Source: Runella rosea
Lineage (GTDB): Bacteria; Bacteroidota; Bacteroidia; Cytophagales; Spirosomataceae
DNA length: 64,000 nucleotides
Assembly: GCF_003325355.1 (NCBI RefSeq)
Contig: NZ_CP030850.1
Location: forward strand, 4,767,501-4,831,500
Reading direction: 5' to 3'
The position numbers were made by a program, and so were the translations under genes. The notes beneath the pieces were generated by a model. That model searched no databases. It was given only the letters and a program-made list of their open reading frames with translations, and was not told the origin of the DNA. Positions within the stretch are counted from its first letter, which is position 1, and each line of letters starts with the position of its first letter. Shown here one piece after another: positions 44,096 to 52,987 of this stretch.

Positions 44096-44926
44096 ATGCA
44101 AATAAGACACGAAAGCAGCCGTAAAGAAACGGCCCAGATGAATACCGAAGAGCTTCGCGAAAACTTCTTGATTGAAACACTGTTTACACCCAATCAAATC
44201 GAATGGGTGTATTCGCATTATGACCGGGTGTTGACTGGTGGTGCAATGCCTCTGGAGAGTACCATTACGCTCCAAACACACGATGCCCTCAAAGCTAACT
44301 ATTTTCTGGAGCGCCGCGAATTGGGCATTATCAATGTGGGAGGGAAAGGCTGTGTAGTGGCCGATGGAGTTACGTTTGAGTTGGATAAATTAGGTTGTTT
44401 GTACCTTGGAAAAGGCACTCAAAATGTGGTTTTTAATAGCCAAAATGTAGAGACTCCTGCCCGCTTCTTTTTGCTGTCATCGCCAGCACATCATACGTAC
44501 CCCAATCGGACTTTTACCAAAGAAGAAGCGTCGCCAGTGAATCTGGGTGCGGTCGAAACGGCCAACCAACGCACCATTTACAAATACATACACGAAGGTG
44601 GTATTCAAAGCTGCCAATTGGTCATGGGATTGACGGTGCTCCAAACGGGGAGCGTCTGGAATACCATGCCTGCCCACACGCACGACCGACGCATGGAGGC
44701 CTACTGCTACTTTGACGTTCCCGAAAATCATGGGGTGCTGCACCTCATGGGCGAGCCTACACAAACACGTCATCTGTGGGTAGCCAATCACCAAGCTATC
44801 CTTTCGCCGCCGTGGTCGATTCACTCGGGTTGCGGTACTTCAAGCTATTCTTTCATCTGGGGAATGGCGGGAGAGAACAAGGATTTTACCGATATGGATT
44901 TGCTTCCGATTCCTGCTTTACGATAG
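44096..44926 (+). CDS. kduI: 5-keto-4-deoxyuronate isomerase (KduI)
   Basis: A 276-residue cupin-fold isomerase converting 5-keto-4-deoxyuronate (DKI) to 2,5-diketo-3-deoxygluconate. It matches KduI along its length: YSHYDRVLTGGAMP, YFLERRELGIINVGG, the zinc site MPAHTHDRRMEAYCYFD, and SPPWSIHSGCGTSSYSFIWGM. Its substrate comes from KdgF in the other operon. Confidence 0.97.
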   Translation: MQIRHESSRKETAQMNTEELRENFLIETLFTPNQIEWVYSHYDRVLTGGAMPLESTITLQTHDALKANYFLERRELGIINVGGKGCVVADGVTFELDKLGCLYLGKGTQNVVFNSQNVETPARFFLLSSPAHHTYPNRTFTKEEASPVNLGAVETANQRTIYKYIHEGGIQSCQLVMGLTVLQTGSVWNTMPAHTHDRRMEAYCYFDVPENHGVLHLMGEPTQTRHLWVANHQAILSPPWSIHSGCGTSSYSFIWGMAGENKDFTDMDLLPIPALR

Positions 44927-44954
44927 TTACTTATACCAATACACGACCTATTAC

Positions 44955-47900
44955 ATGAAAAAACACTTTTTTACCTTATGCTTGTTTCTCGGCTTTGTGT
45001 CCTTGGCATGGTCGCAAAATCGCCGGGTAACAGGAACCGTGACCGACGGCGTATCGGGCGAAACCCTACCCGGGGTGAGTATTTTGCTCAAAGGCACCAA
45101 CGTAGGAACGACCACTTCTATCGAAGGCAAGTTCTCGATTAACGTTCCCGAAAAAAATGATGCGGTGCTTATTTTTAGCTTTGTGGGCTACCTTCCCGAA
45201 AGCGTCGTGGTGGGCAACCGCTCTGAGGTAAATCTCTCCCTCAATCCCGACCAAAAGATGTTGGAGGAGGTGGTTGTGATTGGGTACGGCGAGGCCATCA
45301 ACCGCCGCGATTTGACGGGCTCGGTTTCGTCGGTCGGAGCTAAACAATTGAAAGATATTCCCCTCACCAATGCCGCTGAAGCCCTCACGGGGCGCTTGGC
45401 GGGGGTGCGCGTCACCACCTCAGAAGGTGCGCCGGGGGCTGATATTCAAATCCGTATCCGTGGTGGTGGTTCCATTACCCAAGATAATTCACCCATTTAT
45501 ATCGTTGACGGAATTCAGGTTGAAAATGCGCTTTCCTTCCTTTCGCCGCAAGATATTGAGACCATTGATGTACTGAAAGATGCTTCTACGACGGCTATTT
45601 ACGGAGCACGTGGAGCTAATGGTGTAGTAATTATTACCACAAAGTCTGGTAAAGGCGGCAAAACAACCGTGAGTTATAACGGCTCTATGGGCGTGCGTGA
45701 AATATTTAAAAAACTGCCCGTCATGAATCCATATGATTTTGTGCGTTGGCAGTACGAGCGCAGCCGCAACGATGCGGCGGCCGAAAAAAGCTTTTCGGAT
45801 CAATACGGCGCTTGGGAAAACCTCAATCAATACAAAACTTTAACCCCGATTGACTGGCAAGAAGAGGTATTTGGGCGACAGGCCACGTACCAAAACCATA
45901 ATTTGATTGTCAATGGGGGCAATGCCGCTACCAACTATAATTTAAGCCTTACGGCCAACAAAGAAGATGGAGTATTGTTGGAATCTGGCTTTGATCGGTA
46001 TCTGGCTACCTTCAAAATGGACCACAAAGCCTCCGAAAAACTGCGTCTTGGATTCAACGTACGCTACCTGAATCAAACCGTTAGCGGCGCGGGTACTACC
46101 ACGAGTGGTACCAAATCGACCAACCGCCTTCGCCACTCGGTGCAGTACCGTCCGTTGGTTGTTGGGATTGCTCCCGAAGTAGATGATTTTGACGAAAACC
46201 TATACATTTCTTCTGGTAACTTAGTCAATCCGATTCTGATGACGCAGGCCGAATACCGCAAAGCCTACACCAAAGCCATCAACCTGAGCGGCTACGCGAG
46301 CTACAGTATTTTGAAAAATTTGACGTTTAAAACCACGATCGGAATTGATAACAATGATGCTCAGAATAACTCATTTTGGAGTAAAATCACGGGAACGGCT
46401 CGCAACTACGCATCTCAGCCAGTAGCTTCTATTTTTCAACAATCGGCTTTTACCATTAACAATTCAAATACGCTACAATACAGCAAAAAGTTTGAGACCA
46501 AACACGACTTAAATGTGATTGTGGGGCAGGAAATTTACCAGAACGTCAGCAAGAGTACCACGATTGAAACGCGCTATTTTCCCACCGATATTTCGGCCGA
46601 ACAGGCCTTGGCCAACATGGGCCTCGGTTCGCCGCCCACGGGTGCGCAACAGGCTAGGCCTATCTCCAACGAGACGCCGGCCAACCGCCTGTTTTCGTTG
46701 TTTGGGCGCGTGAGTTATGGATATAATGATAAATATTTGGCGACGGTTTCGCTGCGTTCCGACCGTTCTTCGAAGTTTAACTACGCCAACGGAGCGCTCG
46801 TTTTTCCTTCGGGAACCGTGGCTTGGCGTTTTACCAAGGAGAATTTTATGAAAGGAAGCAAATTTCTTACCGATGGTAAAGTACGGCTTGGGTACGGGGT
46901 AGCGGGCAATAACCGCATTGGCGATTTATTGTATCAGCAATTGTACGGTGTCACCGGCGAATACGCCCTCAACCACAGTGTGTTGCCAGGTTATGCGCCG
47001 ATTGCGTTAGCCAATGAGGACTTGAAATGGGAGTCAAACGTGTCACAAAACGTTGGCTTGGATTTATCATTTTTGAGTAACCGTTTCCAACTTTCAATTG
47101 ATGCGTACAAAAACAGCGGAAGAAATTTATTGTTGGCCGTGGCCATTCCTCCGACTTCGGGTTATTCGTCGCAAATCAAAAATTTGGGTTCTACCACCAA
47201 TAAGGGAATCGAAGTACAGCTAAACGCGTACATCATTCAGAAAAAAGACTTTACGTGGAATTCAAACCTGAACATTTCGACCAATAAAAACACGGTGACG
47301 GGTCTCGGAACGGTGACCCAATTGACCCGCAACTCAGGCTGGCAAGGCTCCGATGGCACCGACGACTATCTGGTAAAAGTAGGCGAGCCGGTAGGATTGA
47401 TGTACGGTTTTGTGACCGACGGATTTTATAAAGTAGATGATTTTACATTCAACGCAACCACCAATACTTATACCGTCAAGCCAGGTATTGCTGTCAATTC
47501 TGTCTATGGCACCCCGCAGCCGGGGATGTTGAAATGGAAAGACATTGATGGGGATGGACTTGTCACTGCTGATAAAGACCGCACGGTTATCGGCAATGCC
47601 AACCCGAAATTTATCGGTGGCTGGAACAACCAGATTGCGTATAAAAACTTCGATTTGAGTCTGTTTATGAACTGGGTGGTGGGGAACGACATCTACAACG
47701 CCAATAAAATTGAAATGACCGACGGGGCGTTTCCGAGCCTAAACATGCTGGAATTTATGAAAGACCGTTGGACGAATATCAACGACCAAGGACAGGTAGT
47801 CACTGACCCAACCGCGCTAGCGGCCTTGAATGCCAACGCCACTATTTGGTCGCCAGTGCGCGTTCAGCGCTATTGGTTGCATTCGTGGGCGGTTGAAGAC

Positions 47901-48146
47901 GGTTCATTTTTAAGAATCAATAACCTCACTGTGGGCTATTCGTTGCCGAGTGAGGTGTTGAAGAAAATCAAACTGTCAAGATTCCGGGCTTTTGCGACGG
48001 TCAACAATTTGGCTACGTTGACGAAATACACTGGCTACGACCCCGAAGTAAATACGCGTCGCTCCGATCCACTTACGCAAGGGGTCGATTTTGCAGGCTA
48101 TCCTCGGGCTAAAACATGGGTTTTTGGAGTGAATTTGACGTTTTAA
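44955..48146 (+). CDS. SusC-type TonB-dependent glycan transporter
   Basis: A 1063-residue outer-membrane receptor: signal peptide (ending near LAWSQ), carboxypeptidase-regulatory-like domain (about 22-105, VTGTVTDGVSGETLPGVSILLKG), plug starting at EEVVVIGYGEAINRRDLTGSVS (given as two adjoining blocks), QDIETIDVLKDASTTAIYGARGANGV, and a 22-strand barrel ending in F. SusC proteins import oligosaccharides together with the SusD lid encoded 24 bp downstream. Pectic oligosaccharides are the likely cargo because pectate lyase and methylesterase genes follow. Confidence 0.96.
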   Translation: MKKHFFTLCLFLGFVSLAWSQNRRVTGTVTDGVSGETLPGVSILLKGTNVGTTTSIEGKFSINVPEKNDAVLIFSFVGYLPESVVVGNRSEVNLSLNPDQKMLEEVVVIGYGEAINRRDLTGSVSSVGAKQLKDIPLTNAAEALTGRLAGVRVTTSEGAPGADIQIRIRGGGSITQDNSPIYIVDGIQVENALSFLSPQDIETIDVLKDASTTAIYGARGANGVVIITTKSGKGGKTTVSYNGSMGVREIFKKLPVMNPYDFVRWQYERSRNDAAAEKSFSDQYGAWENLNQYKTLTPIDWQEEVFGRQATYQNHNLIVNGGNAATNYNLSLTANKEDGVLLESGFDRYLATFKMDHKASEKLRLGFNVRYLNQTVSGAGTTTSGTKSTNRLRHSVQYRPLVVGIAPEVDDFDENLYISSGNLVNPILMTQAEYRKAYTKAINLSGYASYSILKNLTFKTTIGIDNNDAQNNSFWSKITGTARNYASQPVASIFQQSAFTINNSNTLQYSKKFETKHDLNVIVGQEIYQNVSKSTTIETRYFPTDISAEQALANMGLGSPPTGAQQARPISNETPANRLFSLFGRVSYGYNDKYLATVSLRSDRSSKFNYANGALVFPSGTVAWRFTKENFMKGSKFLTDGKVRLGYGVAGNNRIGDLLYQQLYGVTGEYALNHSVLPGYAPIALANEDLKWESNVSQNVGLDLSFLSNRFQLSIDAYKNSGRNLLLAVAIPPTSGYSSQIKNLGSTTNKGIEVQLNAYIIQKKDFTWNSNLNISTNKNTVTGLGTVTQLTRNSGWQGSDGTDDYLVKVGEPVGLMYGFVTDGFYKVDDFTFNATTNTYTVKPGIAVNSVYGTPQPGMLKWKDIDGDGLVTADKDRTVIGNANPKFIGGWNNQIAYKNFDLSLFMNWVVGNDIYNANKIEMTDGAFPSLNMLEFMKDRWTNINDQGQVVTDPTALAALNANATIWSPVRVQRYWLHSWAVEDGSFLRINNLTVGYSLPSEVLKKIKLSRFRAFATVNNLATLTKYTGYDPEVNTRRSDPLTQGVDFAGYPRAKTWVFGVNLTF

Positions 48147-48169
48147 TTTTTAAAACTGCTTAATTTAAA

Positions 48170-49957
48170 ATGAAAAATATATTTAAAAAAATAACCGTTT
48201 TAGCCATCCCGTTCTTCGTTACGCTGTTGATGGTGAGCGGATGTAAAGAGTATCTCGAGGTGCAGCCAAAGTCTCAAATCAGCATTTCAGATGCGTTTGG
48301 GAATGTTGCCAACGCCACCAACGCCGTCATTGGTGTGTACGACGAACTCATGGGAGACAATGGCTACGGAATCCGTATCAACATGTATTACCCATACGAT
48401 TCGGACGAAATGATTGTCTCTGGCAACATTGATAACGGTCGCAGAGGCATTGGTCGTTATCAATTGCTGCTCACCAATGCCGAGCTTCGCAACCCGTTTT
48501 TGCAGTTATACCGGGGCATCGAAAAAGCCAATTTGTGCATTGAGCAAATTCCGCAAATGGCCCTTTACGCCAATGGAAGCGATGCCGAAAAGAAAGAGTT
48601 ACGCCGCTTACACGGGGAAGTATTGACCTTGAGGGCGCAGTTTTTGTTTGAATTGATTCGTAACTGGGGTGATGTACCTGCGCCGTTTACGCCGGCCTAT
48701 AAGCAGGAAGATTTGTTTATTCCTCAGGCTGACCGCGACGTGACCTACGCCAAGCTCATCGAAGATTTAAAAACAGCTACCGACCTTGTGCCGTGGCGTA
48801 CCGAAGTGGGGCCTCGCAATGAGCGAATTACAAAAGGGGCTGTGAAGGCGCTGCGGGCCAAACTGGCGATGTTTAGAGGCGGTTACGCCTTGCGTAGCAA
48901 CGGTAAAATGGAGCGTAACGCTGATTATCAAACCTACATCAAGATTGCCCGCGATGAATGCGCTGACCTCATGGCCAAGCGCGGAGAACATACCCTCAAC
49001 CCAAGTTTTGAAGATATTTGGCGTAAGTTAACGTCGTTTACGTATGACCCTTTCGGCGAAATTATTTTTGAAGTGGGAGCGGGCGGGTCAAATTCCAACT
49101 CCGACAGTCGCATGGGGAATTACAACGGGCCGTCGGTCAATGCGGCTTCTCGGTACGGTACTGGTGGGGGTGGTTTGTTGGTACTACCCAATTATTTCTA
49201 CGCTTTTGACTCCACCGACACCCGCCGCGACGTAACCACAACGTTGTATGCCGTAGCGGCAACGAATGTCAAATCACCGCGTCGTTTGGGAGAAATCACC
49301 GACGGGAAATTCAGAAAAGACTGGCGTGTGCCGTTGTTGCAGGGCACGGCCCTCAACCCTGGCTATAACTGGCCTTTGATTCGCTTTGCGGATGTATTGC
49401 TTATGTTTGCCGAAGCCGAAAACGAACTAAATGGGCCAACGGCCGCCGCTATTTCTGCCTTTGAGGAAGTACGAAAAAGGGCGTATAAAGGCAACGAAGG
49501 CAAAATGGGGAAAACCCCTACGGATAAAGCAGGCTTTTTTGACGCCATTGTCAACGAACGATATTTAGAATTTGGTAGTGAAGGTATTCGTAAATTTGAC
49601 TTGATTCGTTGGAATTTATTGACACAAAAGATTGCCGAAACCCGTCAGAAAATTCAGGACATGAGAGATGCAAAAGGAGCCTACGCTAACGTACCCCAAT
49701 ATCTTTATTGGAGAAACAACGGAGAAGAAATTCAATGGCAAACTTCATTTTATAAACCAAGCACTACCACCACGGCACCTGCAGGCTGGACGCGTTTGGA
49801 TTGGAGACAACACCTGACCACCAATCTCATTGATGGAATGCAGCTCCACGCAGGAATTGCCCGATTCTTTGTGTCTGGAAAAAGTGAACTTTTCCCGTAC
49901 GACCAAGCCACGGTTGATGCGTATCAGGGAAAATTGAAGCAAAATCCAGGGTATTAA
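48170..49957 (+). CDS. SusD/RagB-type surface glycan-binding lipoprotein
   Basis: A 595-residue SusD protein. The lipobox is MVSGC with Cys at about residue 25, followed by KEYLEVQPKSQ. SusD hallmarks are tetratricopeptide-like helices (about 50-300) and the C-terminal RWNL and NPGY end. It is a lid on the SusC pore. It lies directly after SusC as in all PULs. Confidence 0.95.
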   Translation: MKNIFKKITVLAIPFFVTLLMVSGCKEYLEVQPKSQISISDAFGNVANATNAVIGVYDELMGDNGYGIRINMYYPYDSDEMIVSGNIDNGRRGIGRYQLLLTNAELRNPFLQLYRGIEKANLCIEQIPQMALYANGSDAEKKELRRLHGEVLTLRAQFLFELIRNWGDVPAPFTPAYKQEDLFIPQADRDVTYAKLIEDLKTATDLVPWRTEVGPRNERITKGAVKALRAKLAMFRGGYALRSNGKMERNADYQTYIKIARDECADLMAKRGEHTLNPSFEDIWRKLTSFTYDPFGEIIFEVGAGGSNSNSDSRMGNYNGPSVNAASRYGTGGGGLLVLPNYFYAFDSTDTRRDVTTTLYAVAATNVKSPRRLGEITDGKFRKDWRVPLLQGTALNPGYNWPLIRFADVLLMFAEAENELNGPTAAAISAFEEVRKRAYKGNEGKMGKTPTDKAGFFDAIVNERYLEFGSEGIRKFDLIRWNLLTQKIAETRQKIQDMRDAKGAYANVPQYLYWRNNGEEIQWQTSFYKPSTTTTAPAGWTRLDWRQHLTTNLIDGMQLHAGIARFFVSGKSELFPYDQATVDAYQGKLKQNPGY

Positions 49958-50017
49958 TCCGCAGTTATGCAGTCGCTCGCGTCACGTAAGCGACTGCATA
50001 AACTAAAAGTAAAGCCG

Positions 50018-51091
50018 ATGAAAAGCAAATCGTTGTTAAGTTTACTGATTACACTCCTTTGTTCATGTCTTCTATGGGGTACGGGAAGTTGTAAAATAGC
50101 GTTACCGACTTCAACCCCGCAAGAAGTTGTGAAAGATTCGATCGCGGAACGAATGTTGCTCTACCAGCGCAACAACGGCGGCTGGCCCCAGCCAGGAGGC
50201 AATGCGATTGATTATAACAAAACATTGCCAGAATCTTTAAAGGCGACGCTACTTGCCGAAAAAAACAACTTAGATGCGACCATCGACGACCAAGCAACTA
50301 CTCGGGAAATAACAACCTTGGTTTCAACCTACAAAAAGACCCATAATTTGGCGTATTTGCAGGCTGCCGAAAGAGGTATAAATTATCTCTTGACCGCTCA
50401 AAATCTGGCGGGAGGTTGGGGGCAGTTTTATCCTGATACGAGTAGCTATCGCAAACACATCACCTTTAACGACAACGCGATGATGGACGTGATGTGGCTC
50501 ATGAAGTCCATTTCAGAAAGGGTCAATGATTTTGAGATCGTAGATAAAACCCTGATTCCTGGGGCCCAAGTCGCGGTAGAGAAAGGAATCAGCTGTATTT
50601 TGAAAACCCAATTTATTCAAAAAGGAAAACTCACCGTTTGGGGTGCCCAACACGACCGCAAAACCCTCCTTCCTGCCAAAGCACGCGCTTTTGAGTTGGC
50701 TTCATTGAGTGGAAGTGAAAGCGTAGGAATCGTACGGTTTTTGATGGCCGTAGATAATCCGTCGCCTGAAATTAAAAAGGCAATCAATGCCGCGGTGGCG
50801 TGGTTGGATGCTTCAAAAATTGTCGGAATTAAAACCCAAGATATTGTGGATGCTACCCAACCCAAAGGCAAAGATAGAATTGTAGTAGCTGACCCCAATT
50901 CAACGGTTTGGGCGCGGTTTTATGACCTCGAAACCAACAAGCCGTTTTTTACAGGGCGCGATAGCGTACCGAGAGCCACATTGGCCGAAATTGAGAACGA
51001 ACGCCGCGTCGGGTACGCCTATTATGGCACTTGGCCTGCGAAGCTATTGTCAACGGAGTATCCTAACTGGGTACAAAAGTGGGGGAGATAA
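50018..51091 (+). CDS. PL10-like pectate lyase lipoprotein
   Basis: A 357-residue enzyme with a lipoprotein signal (MKSKSLLSLLITLLCSCLLW, Cys near GSC). The (alpha/alpha) toroid shows YQRNNGGWPQPGG, DDQATTREITTLV, AERGINYLLTAQNLAGGWGQFYPDT (first part of the repeat unit) and RKHITFNDNAMMDVMWLM, which are typical of PL10. It cuts polygalacturonate by beta-elimination and produces unsaturated ends. The frame reaches back to 49967, but the signal fixes ATG 50018. It precedes the methylesterase fusion by 12 bp. Confidence 0.92.
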   Translation: MKSKSLLSLLITLLCSCLLWGTGSCKIALPTSTPQEVVKDSIAERMLLYQRNNGGWPQPGGNAIDYNKTLPESLKATLLAEKNNLDATIDDQATTREITTLVSTYKKTHNLAYLQAAERGINYLLTAQNLAGGWGQFYPDTSSYRKHITFNDNAMMDVMWLMKSISERVNDFEIVDKTLIPGAQVAVEKGISCILKTQFIQKGKLTVWGAQHDRKTLLPAKARAFELASLSGSESVGIVRFLMAVDNPSPEIKKAINAAVAWLDASKIVGIKTQDIVDATQPKGKDRIVVADPNSTVWARFYDLETNKPFFTGRDSVPRATLAEIENERRVGYAYYGTWPAKLLSTEYPNWVQKWGR

Positions 51092-51103
51092 AAATAGTAA
51101 AAC

Positions 51104-52987
51104 ATGAGAAACTGTCTTTTTTTTAGCCTCATTTTGGTAAACAATTTGTTTGCCCAATCAACCCAGAAAAACCTTATTACCGTCGCACAGGACGGTTCGG
51201 GGGATTTTACAACGGTGCAGGCGGCCTTTAATGCGGTGCCTCTCAATAACACCAAGGCGGTTTTAATTCGCATCAAAAAAGGTCTTTACAAAGAAAAACT
51301 CACCCTCGATTCGACCAAGAATCACGTGACGCTCATGGGCGAGGATACCCAACATACAGTGCTTACGTACGATGATTATTCGGGCAAAATCAATGCCGAT
51401 GGTATCAAGCTCGGCACCACGACTTCAACCTCTACGCGCATTGTTGCCAATGATTTTACGGCCATTGACATTACTTTCGCCAACACTGCGGGGCCTGTGG
51501 GGCAGGCTGTTGCTATGCTTGTTGACGGAGATCGGGCGCGTTTTATAAATTGTCGATTTTTAGGTTTTCAAGATACCCTTTATCCCAAAAGAGAAGGTAC
51601 TCGGCAGTATTACAAAAACTGTTACATAGAAGGTACCGTCGATTTTATCTTTGGCTGGGCGATTGCTTATTTCCAACATTGCCGAATTTATTCCAAACTC
51701 AAAGGCGGTTATTTTACGGCGGCTTCTACGCCTTCTGGGCAGGCCTTTGGGTATGTATTTAACCAATGCGACTTGGACGGTGAATCGCCTGAAGCCAGTG
51801 TTTATTTGGGGCGCCCTTGGCGAGACTATGCCCAAACCGTTTTTCTAAATTGTAATCTTTCAAAAGTTGTAAAACCCGAAGGCTGGCACAATTGGGACAA
51901 GCCCAACGCTGAGAAAACGGCTTTTTATGCTGAATATCAATCCAAAGGTGCAGGAGCAAATTCCGAAAGACGGGTAGCTTGGTCAAAGCAATTGTCTGAA
52001 AATGAGGCCAAAAAATATACCGTTGCGCAGGTGTTGGGCGGCAAAGACCACTGGAACCCAGAATCGCCTTTGCTCACTTTTGGGTTGACGGGTGTGAGAG
52101 ATACATCATTTAACACGAAACGGGCTTTTGCTCAGATTCAAAAACAATTCCCCCGTAGTGCGGTGGTGGAAGCTAGAAAGATTGCTTCAGTCAATGAAAT
52201 CTATAACATTGCTTACGCCAACACGGGTACGCGAGACTTGAAATTAGATGTGTTTTATCCCAAGGCAAAAACCACCAAATCTCGCCCTACGGTCCTCATT
52301 ATTCACGGGGGCGGCTGGCGTTCGGGCGACCGCTCTCAGCACATCCCCTTGGCCCAAAAACTGGCCGAGCGTGGATTTGTGGCTGTGACAGCCGAGTACC
52401 GGCTTTCGACCGAAGCTCTGTATCCAGCGGCGGTGCATGACCTGAAAGCGGCAGTTCGGTGGTTGAGGGCCAATGCTCAAAAATATAACATTGACGTCGA
52501 CAAAATTGCTGCATTAGGATTCTCAGCAGGCGGGCAGTTAGCTGCCTTGTTGGGTACCACTAACGGCTTGTCAAAATTTGAAGGGGAGTTGGGTAATTCG
52601 TCTTTTTCGAGCAAAATCAACGCCATTATTGACCTTGATGGTACGTTGGCGTTCATTCATCCCGAATCTGGAGAAGGTGATGATAGTAAGTCTATTTCGG
52701 CCGCTACGTACTGGTTTGGCTACAATAAAACCCAAAACCCTGAGTTGTGGAACGAGGCGGGGGCATTACAGCACATTGACAAAAACACGCCACCTGTTTT
52801 ATTTATCAATAGTTCAGTCAACAGAATGCACGCTGGCCGCGATGAAATGCGGCGAAAAATGGACGCTTTGGGACGTTATTCTGAGGTACATTCCTTTTCA
52901 GAGGCACCGCACACTTTTGTATTGTTTACTCCTTGGTTTAACCCGATGGTGGAGCATATTGTATCTTTTTTGGGAAAGGTGTTATAG
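51104..52987 (+). CDS. Pectin methylesterase (CE8)-alpha/beta hydrolase fusion
   Basis: A 627-residue exported protein. Residues about 23-325 are a CE8 pectin methylesterase: GLYKEK (60-65), QAVAML (134-139), QDTLY with D157, DFIFGW with D180, and YLGRPWR with R237. Residues about 360-627 are an alpha/beta-hydrolase esterase: HGGGW (401-405, oxyanion hole), GFSAGG with S474, and PHTFVLF as the His block. Pairing suggests removal of both methyl and another ester (acetyl or feruloyl) from pectin. The last 6 bp overlap the convergent histidine kinase gene. Confidence 0.93.
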   Translation: MRNCLFFSLILVNNLFAQSTQKNLITVAQDGSGDFTTVQAAFNAVPLNNTKAVLIRIKKGLYKEKLTLDSTKNHVTLMGEDTQHTVLTYDDYSGKINADGIKLGTTTSTSTRIVANDFTAIDITFANTAGPVGQAVAMLVDGDRARFINCRFLGFQDTLYPKREGTRQYYKNCYIEGTVDFIFGWAIAYFQHCRIYSKLKGGYFTAASTPSGQAFGYVFNQCDLDGESPEASVYLGRPWRDYAQTVFLNCNLSKVVKPEGWHNWDKPNAEKTAFYAEYQSKGAGANSERRVAWSKQLSENEAKKYTVAQVLGGKDHWNPESPLLTFGLTGVRDTSFNTKRAFAQIQKQFPRSAVVEARKIASVNEIYNIAYANTGTRDLKLDVFYPKAKTTKSRPTVLIIHGGGWRSGDRSQHIPLAQKLAERGFVAVTAEYRLSTEALYPAAVHDLKAAVRWLRANAQKYNIDVDKIAALGFSAGGQLAALLGTTNGLSKFEGELGNSSFSSKINAIIDLDGTLAFIHPESGEGDDSKSISAATYWFGYNKTQNPELWNEAGALQHIDKNTPPVLFINSSVNRMHAGRDEMRRKMDALGRYSEVHSFSEAPHTFVLFTPWFNPMVEHIVSFLGKVL

